From: Bacillota bacterium
GTDB lineage: Bacteria > Bacillota_C > Negativicutes > Sporomusales > Sporomusaceae
Length of the DNA stretch: 6,043 nt
NCBI GenBank assembly: GCA_023441125.1
Contig: JAEZQV010000424.1
Location: forward strand, 1 to 6,043
Reading direction: 5' to 3'
Under the pieces are notes generated by a model. That model was not told the origin of the DNA. It made no database searches and saw only the letters and a list, made by a program, of their open reading frames with translations. Below, piece after piece: positions 1-5,842 of this stretch. A program made the translations under genes and the position numbers. The first letter of the stretch is position 1. Every line of letters begins with the position of its first letter.

Positions 1-2
1 CT

Positions 3-1430
3 CTAAAGCCGCTCCGGTTTACCAATCTGACAATAAAAAACGGCTTTGAAGCCCTGCAGAAAATTAAACAGCAGTTAAGCCCCAACTACATCATTACCTG
101 CGACACGGAGGGAAATCTGCGCGGTTATCATGCCTCCCAGCAAATGCTGGCTGATTATGACCTGGAATTAATTAAAAAGATTGATGCCCCAATCACGGAA
201 GAAAGTCTGTATTCTGTGGTAGTCGCCCATGGCGTTGACCTAAACCCAAATGATCTAGGGAAAGATGCCGTAGCGACAAACCTGCTGCCGCCGAGTGGCA
301 GTATCGAGGTGAGCGGCAGTCCTGCTGTGGTGCTTAACAAGAACGCGGATGACCAAATCAGCTGGCACTGGGTAAAAATGAACGATGATACACCACCGGA
401 TTTTCCGATTGACTTGCTTAAAATTACACTGGCAGAAGCCAGAAAGATCGAAGAAATTGATGTATTGTGCGGAGACTACAAGGGCGGAACCATCCAGCAA
501 AGTATCAGCGTGCAGGTGAGCGAGGATGGGGTTAACTGGTTCTATACCGACCGGTCTTCCCGGGGGATCACAGGCTCGTCAAGTCAGTGGGCCGCTGTTA
601 AAGGCGGCGAACTGGAAAAACGCAAGATTAAACACATTAAATTTATTGCCGAAGCTTCGTCAGACTGGGTAGAAACTCACACCTACAGCAAGCGGTCCGG
701 CTTTTTGCATCTTAAGACCTCTGTCAAGAGCGACAATTATTTTCACTGGTATTTTGCCATCAAAGAGGTGCAGATCTGGGAGGAAAACATGATTGAGGCC
801 ACCTGTACAGTTGGCAATTGCATCGGAATCGGGGATAATGCCAATGCCGTTTTCTATATACCCAATATCCCGCTTGCCCTGGGTTCGGTAAGTATTTATA
901 TAGAAGGCCGGCAACTGGATACGGCGGCCTATACCGTGGATTATCCGACAGGCAAAGTAACCTTCCAGGCGCCGCCGGCGGGCATCATCACCGCCAATTA
1001 TACGGTAGTGACCAAGAAACAGCCCCGGTACCAGTCTGATCAAAATGACCGCTATGAGAATAATGTTACCCTGATTAACCCTCCCAATCTAGCCGTCTTT
1101 AGCGGGGGAGATATTGCGGTAAATTCGGCGCCCTATAATCTGTTAAAAAAGATCGGGCTGAAAAAGACGTCCTTAAAGACAGATAACTATTTGAATTCGC
1201 TAAACGACGTCAAAAAAAGAGGCGAGGAAGTACTGCAGGAAATTTCCCGCCTGGAGGAAACCCTGGATATTGATGTTGTGTACCGTCCGGATGTGGATAT
1301 CTGCCAGACTATTGGCGTTTTTGACCCCATTCTGGGCCTGACGGAAAGGTATTTTATCGAGGAAATTACCGAAAGCAAGCACGGGTACAGGACTTCTCTC
1401 AATATTAAAGTCAGCAATTACTCCTTATAA
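3..1430 (+). CDS. Baseplate hub-like phage tail protein with inserted discoidin-like domain (5' end outside window)
   Basis: The frame is open from the first bases of the window, so this is the C-terminal part (475 residues) of a longer protein; the ATG at 144 is internal. Residues about 1-77 (IKNGFEALQKIKQQL, then LYSVVVAHGV) and about 352-475 (long helix NDVKKRGEEVLQEI, then GVFDPILGLTERYFIEEI) resemble the two parts of gp27/XkdQ-like hub proteins, which cap the tail tube at the baseplate. Between them, residues about 95-262 read like an F5/8 type C (discoidin) domain: VLNKNADDQISWHW, VQVSEDGVNWFYTD, KHIKFIA, AIKEVQIWEE. Residues about 269-337 form a small beta module (IYIEGRQL, YTVDYPTGKVTFQAPPAG). 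The role is therefore probably tail-tip structure plus carbohydrate contact. It is followed after 29 bases by a fibre gene. The phage tail assignment is fairly sure; the hub assignment is inferred from pattern and gene order. A generic minor tail protein is the alternative. Confidence 0.72.
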   Translation, partial: LKPLRFTNLTIKNGFEALQKIKQQLSPNYIITCDTEGNLRGYHASQQMLADYDLELIKKIDAPITEESLYSVVVAHGVDLNPNDLGKDAVATNLLPPSGSIEVSGSPAVVLNKNADDQISWHWVKMNDDTPPDFPIDLLKITLAEARKIEEIDVLCGDYKGGTIQQSISVQVSEDGVNWFYTDRSSRGITGSSSQWAAVKGGELEKRKIKHIKFIAEASSDWVETHTYSKRSGFLHLKTSVKSDNYFHWYFAIKEVQIWEENMIEATCTVGNCIGIGDNANAVFYIPNIPLALGSVSIYIEGRQLDTAAYTVDYPTGKVTFQAPPAGIITANYTVVTKKQPRYQSDQNDRYENNVTLINPPNLAVFSGGDIAVNSAPYNLLKKIGLKKTSLKTDNYLNSLNDVKKRGEEVLQEISRLEETLDIDVVYRPDVDICQTIGVFDPILGLTERYFIEEITESKHGYRTSLNIKVSNYSL

Positions 1431-1444
1431 AATAAAATTATGAT

Positions 1445-1453
1445 AAGGCGGTG
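1445..1453 (+). promoter_or_regulatory. Ribosome binding site deciding the start of the stalk/fibre gene
   Basis: AAGGCGGTG matches the Shine-Dalgarno consensus AAGGAGGTG with one mismatch and lies 6 bases before the ATG at 1460. The GTG at 1451 is in frame but is itself part of this site, so it cannot be a well-served start. ATG 1460 is preferred. Confidence 0.75.
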
Positions 1454-1459
1454 AGTCAA

Positions 1460-3478
1460 ATGCCTTTTGGCAAAGAATTATCTCATATGATTGAGGAGCA
1501 GATCAGTAAAGCTGTCGAGAATAAAACCTATGGTACGGACTCCGGCGGCGGCATTGTGCGGCAAGCGGGGATGGATGAAGGGCGGCTTGCGCAGTTGGAG
1601 GCCAATCTGCAAAGACTTACGGAAAAATTTAACGAATATCTCACCAGCCAAAAGCAAAGCAAGCGTACGCTGGTTGAATACGGGCTGAATGTTGTTGCGC
1701 TGGAAGGAATGCGGCTGGCTGTTACTTCCGGGAGAGCTGTTTTTGTTGACCAAGATGACCCGGTGGAAGTAGCCTATACGTTTTTGCAGCTTGCGGCGGC
1801 CGGCACGGAAAGGCAGTTCCGCTACATCTACGTTAACAGTGACGGCGTTGTCCTGGAGAGCACGACCGACCCGACCAATATCGGCGCAGGCTATCTGCCG
1901 CTGGCGATTATCGACGTCTGGGCTAATGCTGCCGAAATAGATCAGAATAAAATCCAGGATATCCGGCCGCGGGCCGGTGCAGAAGAAGGTGACAGTGCCA
2001 CCAGCAACCAGATCCTGACAGGTAATGCCACTCTCTATAGCCCGGATACGGGCAATGACAGTTTTATTGTTTCAGCGACCAATCCCGCCAGCATGAAGGT
2101 GAATATTTCCGCCGGCCGGGCGTTAGTGGCTGGCGAGATATTGAATGCGGAAGGCGGGATACTGGATCTGGCCGGACACCGGAAGGTGGACAAAGAGCTT
2201 ATTGCCATTAGTGACGGGGTACAGAAAAAATATGGCCTGTATCACCAGTCTGTAGCCAATACGGTTATTTATGTGAATGATGTGGAAACAGCTGCGGTTG
2301 TGGATAACGCCAGCGGCTCGGTTTCTTTTGCCGCCGCTCCGCCGGCCGGCGTCATAATCAGCGCTTCTTATACTTTTAGCGGCAATTACATGCTGGTTTT
2401 TCTGGTAGAGAAAGCGCAAACCAATGATGGCTCCCCCTTTGGAGTTATTGGCTGGACTCTCGGCAGCAACCGCAGCAGTTTGCAGCCGCCGGTACTGTCG
2501 GAAACCCAGCATGCAATCGCCAAAGTGGATATGTCCGGTGCAATCGCCGCCATTACCGATGCGGCCATCGACAACAGCTATGAAATAAAAAACCTGACCC
2601 AGGAAAATCTGCAGCGGGGCGGGCAACTGAGCGGCAGCAGCCTGGCTGTCGGCTCCATTACCGGCGATCACATTACTGCCCAGGCAATCACCGGCCAGAA
2701 TATTGCCGTTGAAACGATCATCGGGCCGAATATTGCGGTGGAAGCGATCACCGGGGTTCATATTGCGCCGGAAACAATAACCGGCGACCGGATTGTGGCC
2801 CAAGCTATAACCGGGGACAAAATATCGGCTAATGCCGTCACCAGCGCCAAAATTGCCGCCAACACTATTGCGGCCGGGCACCTTGTCGCCAATGCCGTTA
2901 CCAGTGATAAGATAGCCGCCAACAGTATCACCAGCGCCAAAATCGCTGCCAACTCTGTTACGGCCACTCATGTGGTGGCCGGGCAGATAACCGGCGATAA
3001 ACTGGCAGTGAACAGCGTAACCAGTGACAAAGTGGCCGCCAATGCAATTACCGCCGGCCAGATTGCGGCCAATGCTATTACGGGAGCCAAGATTGCTGCC
3101 GGCACCATTACCGGCGATAAGGTGGCAGCCGGCACGATTACCGGTGACAAAATTATAGCCGGCGGCATTGAGGCCGCCAATATCAAGTCAGGTGCGATTA
3201 ACGCCAGTCATATAGCCGCCGGCGCCGTCACTACCGCTAACCTGGCCGCTGATGCTGTGACTGCGGATAAGATCGCCGCCAAAGCCATAACGGCCGACAA
3301 GCTGGCCGCCAATGCCGTTACTGCCGAAACCTTGGGAGTCACCGAACTCAGTGCGATAACCGCTAAGATAGGCCTCCTGCGCACCGCTACGACCGGTGCC
3401 AGGACGGAGATTAAGGATAATTTGATCTCAGTGTATGATGCCAATAATATCCTGCGGGTCAGAATGGGAGTATGGTGA
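1460..3478 (+). CDS. Phage tail fibre/stalk protein with decapeptide repeat array
   Basis: 672 residues from ATG 1460, chosen from the Shine-Dalgarno position; the in-frame GTG at 1451 would add three residues. Residues about 1-70 are charged and helical (IEEQISKAVE, RLAQLEANLQRLTEKF) and could be a short coiled coil anchoring the protein to the tail. Residues about 80-175 resemble beta modules of phage fibres/baseplates (LAVTSGRAVFVD, GYLPLAIIDVWANAAEI). Residues about 212-225 contain KVNISAGRALVAGEI. Residues about 254-306 hold a beta module (VIYVNDVETAAVVD, VSFAAAPPAGVI) also present in the preceding protein. Residues 388-627 are tandem decapeptides of the type NAITGDKIAA. The end, TEIKDNLISVYDANN then LRVRMGVW, is a cap commonly seen at the C-terminus of phage fibres. 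No catalytic motif is visible. The likely role is an extended, probably trimeric stalk at the tail tip. Its stop overlaps the next start (TGATG), implying translational coupling. Fibre identity is confident; the exact position in the virion is inferred. Confidence 0.8.
   Translation: MPFGKELSHMIEEQISKAVENKTYGTDSGGGIVRQAGMDEGRLAQLEANLQRLTEKFNEYLTSQKQSKRTLVEYGLNVVALEGMRLAVTSGRAVFVDQDDPVEVAYTFLQLAAAGTERQFRYIYVNSDGVVLESTTDPTNIGAGYLPLAIIDVWANAAEIDQNKIQDIRPRAGAEEGDSATSNQILTGNATLYSPDTGNDSFIVSATNPASMKVNISAGRALVAGEILNAEGGILDLAGHRKVDKELIAISDGVQKKYGLYHQSVANTVIYVNDVETAAVVDNASGSVSFAAAPPAGVIISASYTFSGNYMLVFLVEKAQTNDGSPFGVIGWTLGSNRSSLQPPVLSETQHAIAKVDMSGAIAAITDAAIDNSYEIKNLTQENLQRGGQLSGSSLAVGSITGDHITAQAITGQNIAVETIIGPNIAVEAITGVHIAPETITGDRIVAQAITGDKISANAVTSAKIAANTIAAGHLVANAVTSDKIAANSITSAKIAANSVTATHVVAGQITGDKLAVNSVTSDKVAANAITAGQIAANAITGAKIAAGTITGDKVAAGTITGDKIIAGGIEAANIKSGAINASHIAAGAVTTANLAADAVTADKIAAKAITADKLAANAVTAETLGVTELSAITAKIGLLRTATTGARTEIKDNLISVYDANNILRVRMGVW
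2621..3340 (+). repeat. Tandem 30-bp / 10-residue repeat array, 23 clear units plus one degenerate first unit
   Basis: In-frame decapeptides run without a single insertion or deletion. The consensus is about [N/G]-[A/T/S]-[I/V]-T-[G/S/A]-[D/A]-[K/H]-[I/L/V]-A-A, for example NAVTSDKIAA, NSITSAKIAA, GTITGDKVAA. The first clear unit (GSITGDHITA) starts at 2651; the unit at 2621 (GQLSGSSLAV) keeps only the spacing. In all 23 clear units positions 3 and 8 are Ile, Val or Leu, giving an aliphatic residue every five positions. Neighbouring units with the same peptide use different codons (compare 3101-3130 with 3131-3160), so the array is old and held by protein-level selection rather than a fresh DNA duplication. 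Confidence 0.93.
3466..3470 (+). promoter_or_regulatory. Ribosome binding site for the small overlapping ORF
   Basis: GGGAG lies inside the last codons of the fibre gene and 7 bases before the ATG at 3478. It supports that start over the in-frame ATG at 3472, which would leave only one base of spacing. Confidence 0.5.
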
Positions 3479-3660
3479 TGCCGGAGGGATCACAGTGCTG
3501 GGATGCGAGCGGCAAGCTCATTTTAGATGTAACCGACCGGTTGACGCGCCTGTTGGGCGTGATTAGCACAAGAACAACCAATGGTTCCTATACCGACTCT
3601 GAATTATCTACGGGTGATCCCTGGTGGTTCCTGCGGTGTGAAACGTTGGAGGATGTTTAA
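3478..3660 (+). CDS. Small phage tail-associated protein, probably truncated
   Basis: 60 residues beginning MPEGSQCWDASGKLILDV. The start at 3478 is chosen because its A is the last base of the upstream TGA stop (TGATG), with GGGAG 7 bases before it; ATG 3472 would add two residues. The opening (a glycine followed by an aromatic-Asp-Ala-x-Gly-x-x-x-Leu-Asp-Val-x-Asp-Arg-Leu string, then GVISTRTTNGSY and STGDPWWF) resembles the N-terminal half of small proteins encoded just after phage fibre genes. From memory those run to about 100 residues or more, with a second beta-rich half. Here the protein stops soon after PWWF with an unrelated-looking tail (LRCETLEDV), and the next gene does not start for 157 bases. 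It may be a remnant or a genuinely short variant. Its function is not established. Confidence 0.55.
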   Translation: MPEGSQCWDASGKLILDVTDRLTRLLGVISTRTTNGSYTDSELSTGDPWWFLRCETLEDV

Positions 3661-3817
3661 AAATATTGCCATATAACTTTTGGGTTATTGAGGTGTCTTC
3701 CCTAGACCCTTAATACCATCAGATGACATCTTTGAGTGCAGGCTAAAGATATTCTCGATTCCAAAGCACAAACTGTAAGCAGATATTCGACGTAACAAAT
3801 ATAAAGGAGGCCACCTT
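3661..3817 (+). other. Intergenic gap, AT-richer than its flanks; possible gene remnant
   Basis: 157 bases between the small ORF and the second fibre, unusual in a stretch where the other tail genes are nearly contiguous. I see no convincing promoter or terminator. It holds an 11-base palindrome AGATGACATCT at 3721-3731 and two similar short strings beginning AGATATTC at 3748 and 3781. A frame beginning near 3642 reads LPYNFWVIEVSSLDP before a stop, which could be the frameshifted tail of the preceding ORF, but the match is too short to claim. The last bases carry the ribosome binding site of the next gene. Confidence 0.45.
3803..3810 (+). promoter_or_regulatory. Strong ribosome binding site of the second fibre gene
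   Basis: AAAGGAGG, a perfect Shine-Dalgarno core, lies 7 bases before ATG 3818 and fixes that start. It is the strongest site in the window, as expected for a gene after a gap that cannot rely on translational coupling. Confidence 0.85.
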
Positions 3818-5248
3818 ATGTCCGAATCACCAAGACTTAACTTCCCCTATATTGTCAGTAGTCATATTCTGGATGCCCTTGTGCAGCCGAGCGTGGAGGC
3901 GGTATTGCTAACTACGCCACCAGCTGGTCCGGCGGCAGGCATGCTTTATGTGATAGGAAGCTCACCCGGCGGGGTATGGTCAGGCAAGGGGAATTGCCTG
4001 ACTCAGTATCTCGGCGAAACCTGGGCTTTTTATGTCCCTTTTGAAGGTTTAACGGTATGGAACAAAGGGACTAAAACCCATTGGTATTACACCGGAACCC
4101 AGTGGAGTGAAAGCAAGACCGACCAACATATAAACCGGACTGACAATCCTCATGTCGTAACGGCGGCCCAGGTGGGCGCGGAAACACCGGCAGGGGCGCT
4201 GTCCAAGGTTGACACTCATGCCAACAAAGCGACCGGTGCCCATTCCGCTGCGGCCGTCAGTGTTACCGCGGCCGGTAACATCAGCGCGACCAATGTACAG
4301 GCCGCCCTGGTCGAGCTGGATACGGAGAAATCGCCAACCACTCATATCCATAGCGTAGTAACAACTGCTGCCAACGGGTTTATGGCCAGCAGCGACAGGC
4401 AGAAGCTGGACGGCATCGCAGCCGGGGCGGAGGTCAACCAAAATGCCTTTGGCACGATTGTAGCCGGCGGGGTTGCGGCAGCCGCCGATAGTAAAAGTGA
4501 TACTTATACCATTACGGCCGGGTCTGGGATCACCATCACCGGTGATGCAGCCAATGATGCGTGCACTATTGCGGTCACCGCCAACGGCCATACCCACAGC
4601 GAAGCCACCACCAGCGCCGCTGGTTTTATGCCCGCCGCCATGGTGACCAAACTGAACGGCATCGCTACTGGTGCTCAGGTCAATCAAAACGCCTTCAGCA
4701 ATGTATTGGTCGGCACTACGACCGTCGCGGCCGACTCTGCGGCAGATACCCTGGAACTGGCCGCAGGCGCGAATATTGCTCTCACGCCGGATGCGACCAA
4801 TGACCGGGTGACAATCGCTGTTAGCGGGACCGTTCCGGCAGCGACCACCGCCGGTGCCTGCACCGGCAATGCAGCTACCGCCACGACGCTGGCAACAGCC
4901 CGGACCATCGGCATCAGCGGCGATGCCACAGGGACGGCAACCTCATTTAATGGCAGTGCCAATATTACCATTCCGCTTGTATTGGCTGCCAGCGGTGTGA
5001 CCGCCGGCACTTATACTTCGGTAACGGTAGATGCCAAAGGCCGGGTGACGGCGGCAGCCAATCCTGTTACCATCAGCGCGTCAACCACCGGCAATGCCGC
5101 TACCGCCACGAAACTGGCCACTGCCAGGACCATTAACGGCGTTGCTTTTGACGGTACGGCCAATATTACAATAGCCAGTGTGGCAACCGCGACCACCGCT
5201 AACAATATCCCGACCGCCGACGTTGGGGGCAATATCTGGATAGCCTAG
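3818..5248 (+). CDS. Phage tail fibre protein, DUF2793-like N-terminus plus fibre repeats
   Basis: 476 residues. Residues about 5-97 look like DUF2793, a domain found in phage and gene-transfer-agent tail clusters: PRLNFPYI, LDALVQPSV, TTPPAGPAAGMLYVIG, GVWSGKGN, GETWAFYVPFEGLTVWN, YYTGTQW. Residues 104-175 form a linker with HINRTDNPHVVTAAQVGAE, a string typical of phage fibres. Two copies of an 82-residue-period unit follow (starting at His176 and His258; HxHS, GFM, KLxGIAxGAxVNQNAF). Then come two Phage_fiber-type units (GNAATATxLATARTI at about 350 and 425) separated by VTAGTYTSVTVDAKGRVTAA. The protein ends GGNIWIA directly after the last repeat, with no recognisable receptor-binding or chaperone domain. 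It probably forms a trimeric side or tip fibre. A terminator follows 29 bases after the stop, making this the last gene of the tail block. Fibre identity is confident; the target receptor is unknown. Confidence 0.85.
   Translation: MSESPRLNFPYIVSSHILDALVQPSVEAVLLTTPPAGPAAGMLYVIGSSPGGVWSGKGNCLTQYLGETWAFYVPFEGLTVWNKGTKTHWYYTGTQWSESKTDQHINRTDNPHVVTAAQVGAETPAGALSKVDTHANKATGAHSAAAVSVTAAGNISATNVQAALVELDTEKSPTTHIHSVVTTAANGFMASSDRQKLDGIAAGAEVNQNAFGTIVAGGVAAAADSKSDTYTITAGSGITITGDAANDACTIAVTANGHTHSEATTSAAGFMPAAMVTKLNGIATGAQVNQNAFSNVLVGTTTVAADSAADTLELAAGANIALTPDATNDRVTIAVSGTVPAATTAGACTGNAATATTLATARTIGISGDATGTATSFNGSANITIPLVLAASGVTAGTYTSVTVDAKGRVTAAANPVTISASTTGNAATATKLATARTINGVAFDGTANITIASVATATTANNIPTADVGGNIWIA
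4343..4828 (+). repeat. Two-copy fibre repeat with 82-residue period
   Basis: Residues about 176-255 and 258-337 of the fibre align: HIHSVVTTAANGFM with HTHSEATTSAAGFM, KLDGIAAGAEVNQNAF with KLNGIATGAQVNQNAF, and DAANDACTIAV with DATNDRVTIAV. The copies are diverged at both DNA and protein level, so this is an old internal duplication of a fibre shaft module. Confidence 0.85.
4865..5173 (+). repeat. Two-copy Phage_fiber-type repeat in the fibre C-terminus
   Basis: GNAATATTLATARTIGI at about residue 350 and GNAATATKLATARTINGV at about residue 425 recur 75 residues apart, each followed within about 15 residues by (F)(N/D)G(S/T)ANITI. This motif family is widespread in the shafts of phage fibres. 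The spacer carries TYTSVTVDAKGRVTAA, a companion motif often seen with it. Confidence 0.8.
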
Positions 5249-5277
5249 AAAGCTTGCAATATGAGGATAAATTAATT

Positions 5278-5301
5278 AAGAGCCTGCGGGGCTCTTTTTT
5301 T
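5278..5301 (+). terminator. Rho-independent terminator between tail and lysis genes
   Basis: AAGAGCC (5278-5284) pairs perfectly with GGCTCTT (5290-5296) across the 5-base loop TGCGG, and the 3' arm runs into an unbroken T tract ending at 5301. It lies 29 bases after the fibre stop and ends 2 bases before the holin ribosome binding site. No clear promoter is visible between it and the holin, so the lysis genes probably depend on read-through or antitermination. Confidence 0.85.
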
Positions 5302-5314
5302 ATGGAGGTAGGGT

Positions 5315-5842
5315 ATGTTAAGCGAGATAACAGACGGCGTATGCAAAGCGGCGAAAGGAGCCGCCCACTCACTGAGGGATGTAGCACTGGCCAAGATTTC
5401 CTTGGCCGGTACCCTGTCTTTTTTCTTTGGCAGCCACGGTACGGCCCTGCTGGCCTTTATCGTGCTGATCCTGATCGATTTATTTACCAAATGGCTGGCC
5501 TTAGCCTATAAGTACCTGCTGGACCAAGGCGTATGCCGGGAGCAGGCCGGCCTGTGGCAATGCGCCTGCAGTATGAAGAAAGCATTTGCCGGCAGGTACA
5601 TTACATCAGAAATGATGAAAACCAAGTTCACCGGAAAAATCATTTTATATATGATTTTGGTGGCAGCCGTTGTCCAGGTTGATAACATGGCCGGAGGCGA
5701 CGGTGTTTTTTTAAGGACCACCTGGTATTATCTGGCGGCCACCGAAGCCCTCAGTATTGTGGAAAACCTGCGCGATGCCGGCGTGAGGAGCCTCACTCCC
5801 TTGCTGGCCTTTATCCGTTCAAGAATGGGAGGGATCAAGTAA
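5315..5842 (+). CDS. Phage holin, phage_holin_4 (toxin secretion/phage lysis) family
   Basis: 175 residues from ATG 5315, with GGAGG at 5304-5308 six bases upstream. Holins of this family open the cytoplasmic membrane at a set time so the endolysin can reach the wall. The N-terminal 25 residues are amphipathic. Residues about 28-63 hold one or two membrane segments (TLSFFFGSHG, LLAFIVLILIDLFTKWLALA, with the family's Asp in the hydrophobic stretch). Residues about 106-124 (FTGKIILYMILVAAVVQVD) form another. Residues about 131-150 (VFLRTTWYYLAATEALSIVE) followed by NLRDAGV match the conserved end, usually (N/T)E(G/A)xSIxEN. The loop at residues 65-104 is longer than usual in my recollection and carries three Cys. 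The C-terminal codons contain the ribosome binding site of the endolysin, and the TAA stop overlaps its presumed start by one base, coupling the two genes. Confidence in the family is high. Confidence 0.88.
   Translation: MLSEITDGVCKAAKGAAHSLRDVALAKISLAGTLSFFFGSHGTALLAFIVLILIDLFTKWLALAYKYLLDQGVCREQAGLWQCACSMKKAFAGRYITSEMMKTKFTGKIILYMILVAAVVQVDNMAGGDGVFLRTTWYYLAATEALSIVENLRDAGVRSLTPLLAFIRSRMGGIK
5827..5833 (+). promoter_or_regulatory. Ribosome binding site of the endolysin, inside the holin 3' end
   Basis: GGGAGGG lies 8 bases before position 5842, the A of an ACG codon. Strength and spacing are right for a start at 5842, but no ATG, GTG or TTG is there. This is the main evidence that ACG stands in for a former or functional start codon. 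Confidence 0.65.

Noticed and set aside
144..1430. Gene start at ATG 144
   Set aside because: The same frame is open back to position 3 with hub-like sequence (IKNGFEALQKIKQQL), and there is no ribosome binding site before 144.
2123..2971. 282-residue open frame on the minus strand through the repeat region
   Set aside because: It is the mirror of the decapeptide array: the biased codons of the + strand lack stop complements. It has no ribosome binding site or recognisable domain, and its Gly/Asn-rich repeats are just the antisense of the stalk.
2651..3340. CRISPR array or other DNA-level direct repeat
   Set aside because: The 30-bp units are diverged at synonymous positions, with no spacers and an uninterrupted coding frame, so this is a protein repeat.
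3478..3817. Variable region of a diversity-generating retroelement
   Set aside because: There is no C-type-lectin-like ending, no adenine-biased variable stretch with a matching template copy, and no reverse transcriptase in the window.
3661..3817. Promoter or terminator in the gap
   Set aside because: No -35/-10 pair with acceptable spacing and no GC-rich stem followed by a T tract could be found. The 11-base palindrome at 3721 is too short to call an operator.
4049..4687. 212-residue open frame on the minus strand inside the second fibre
   Set aside because: It is the complement of a fibre gene with clear family motifs on the + strand, with no independent start signal and no protein-like features.
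5254..5511. 85-residue + strand frame across the terminator and the holin start
   Set aside because: It crosses the terminator hairpin and overlaps the well-supported holin in another frame. It is Arg-rich without a domain and does not resemble the XkdX-type small proteins sometimes found here.
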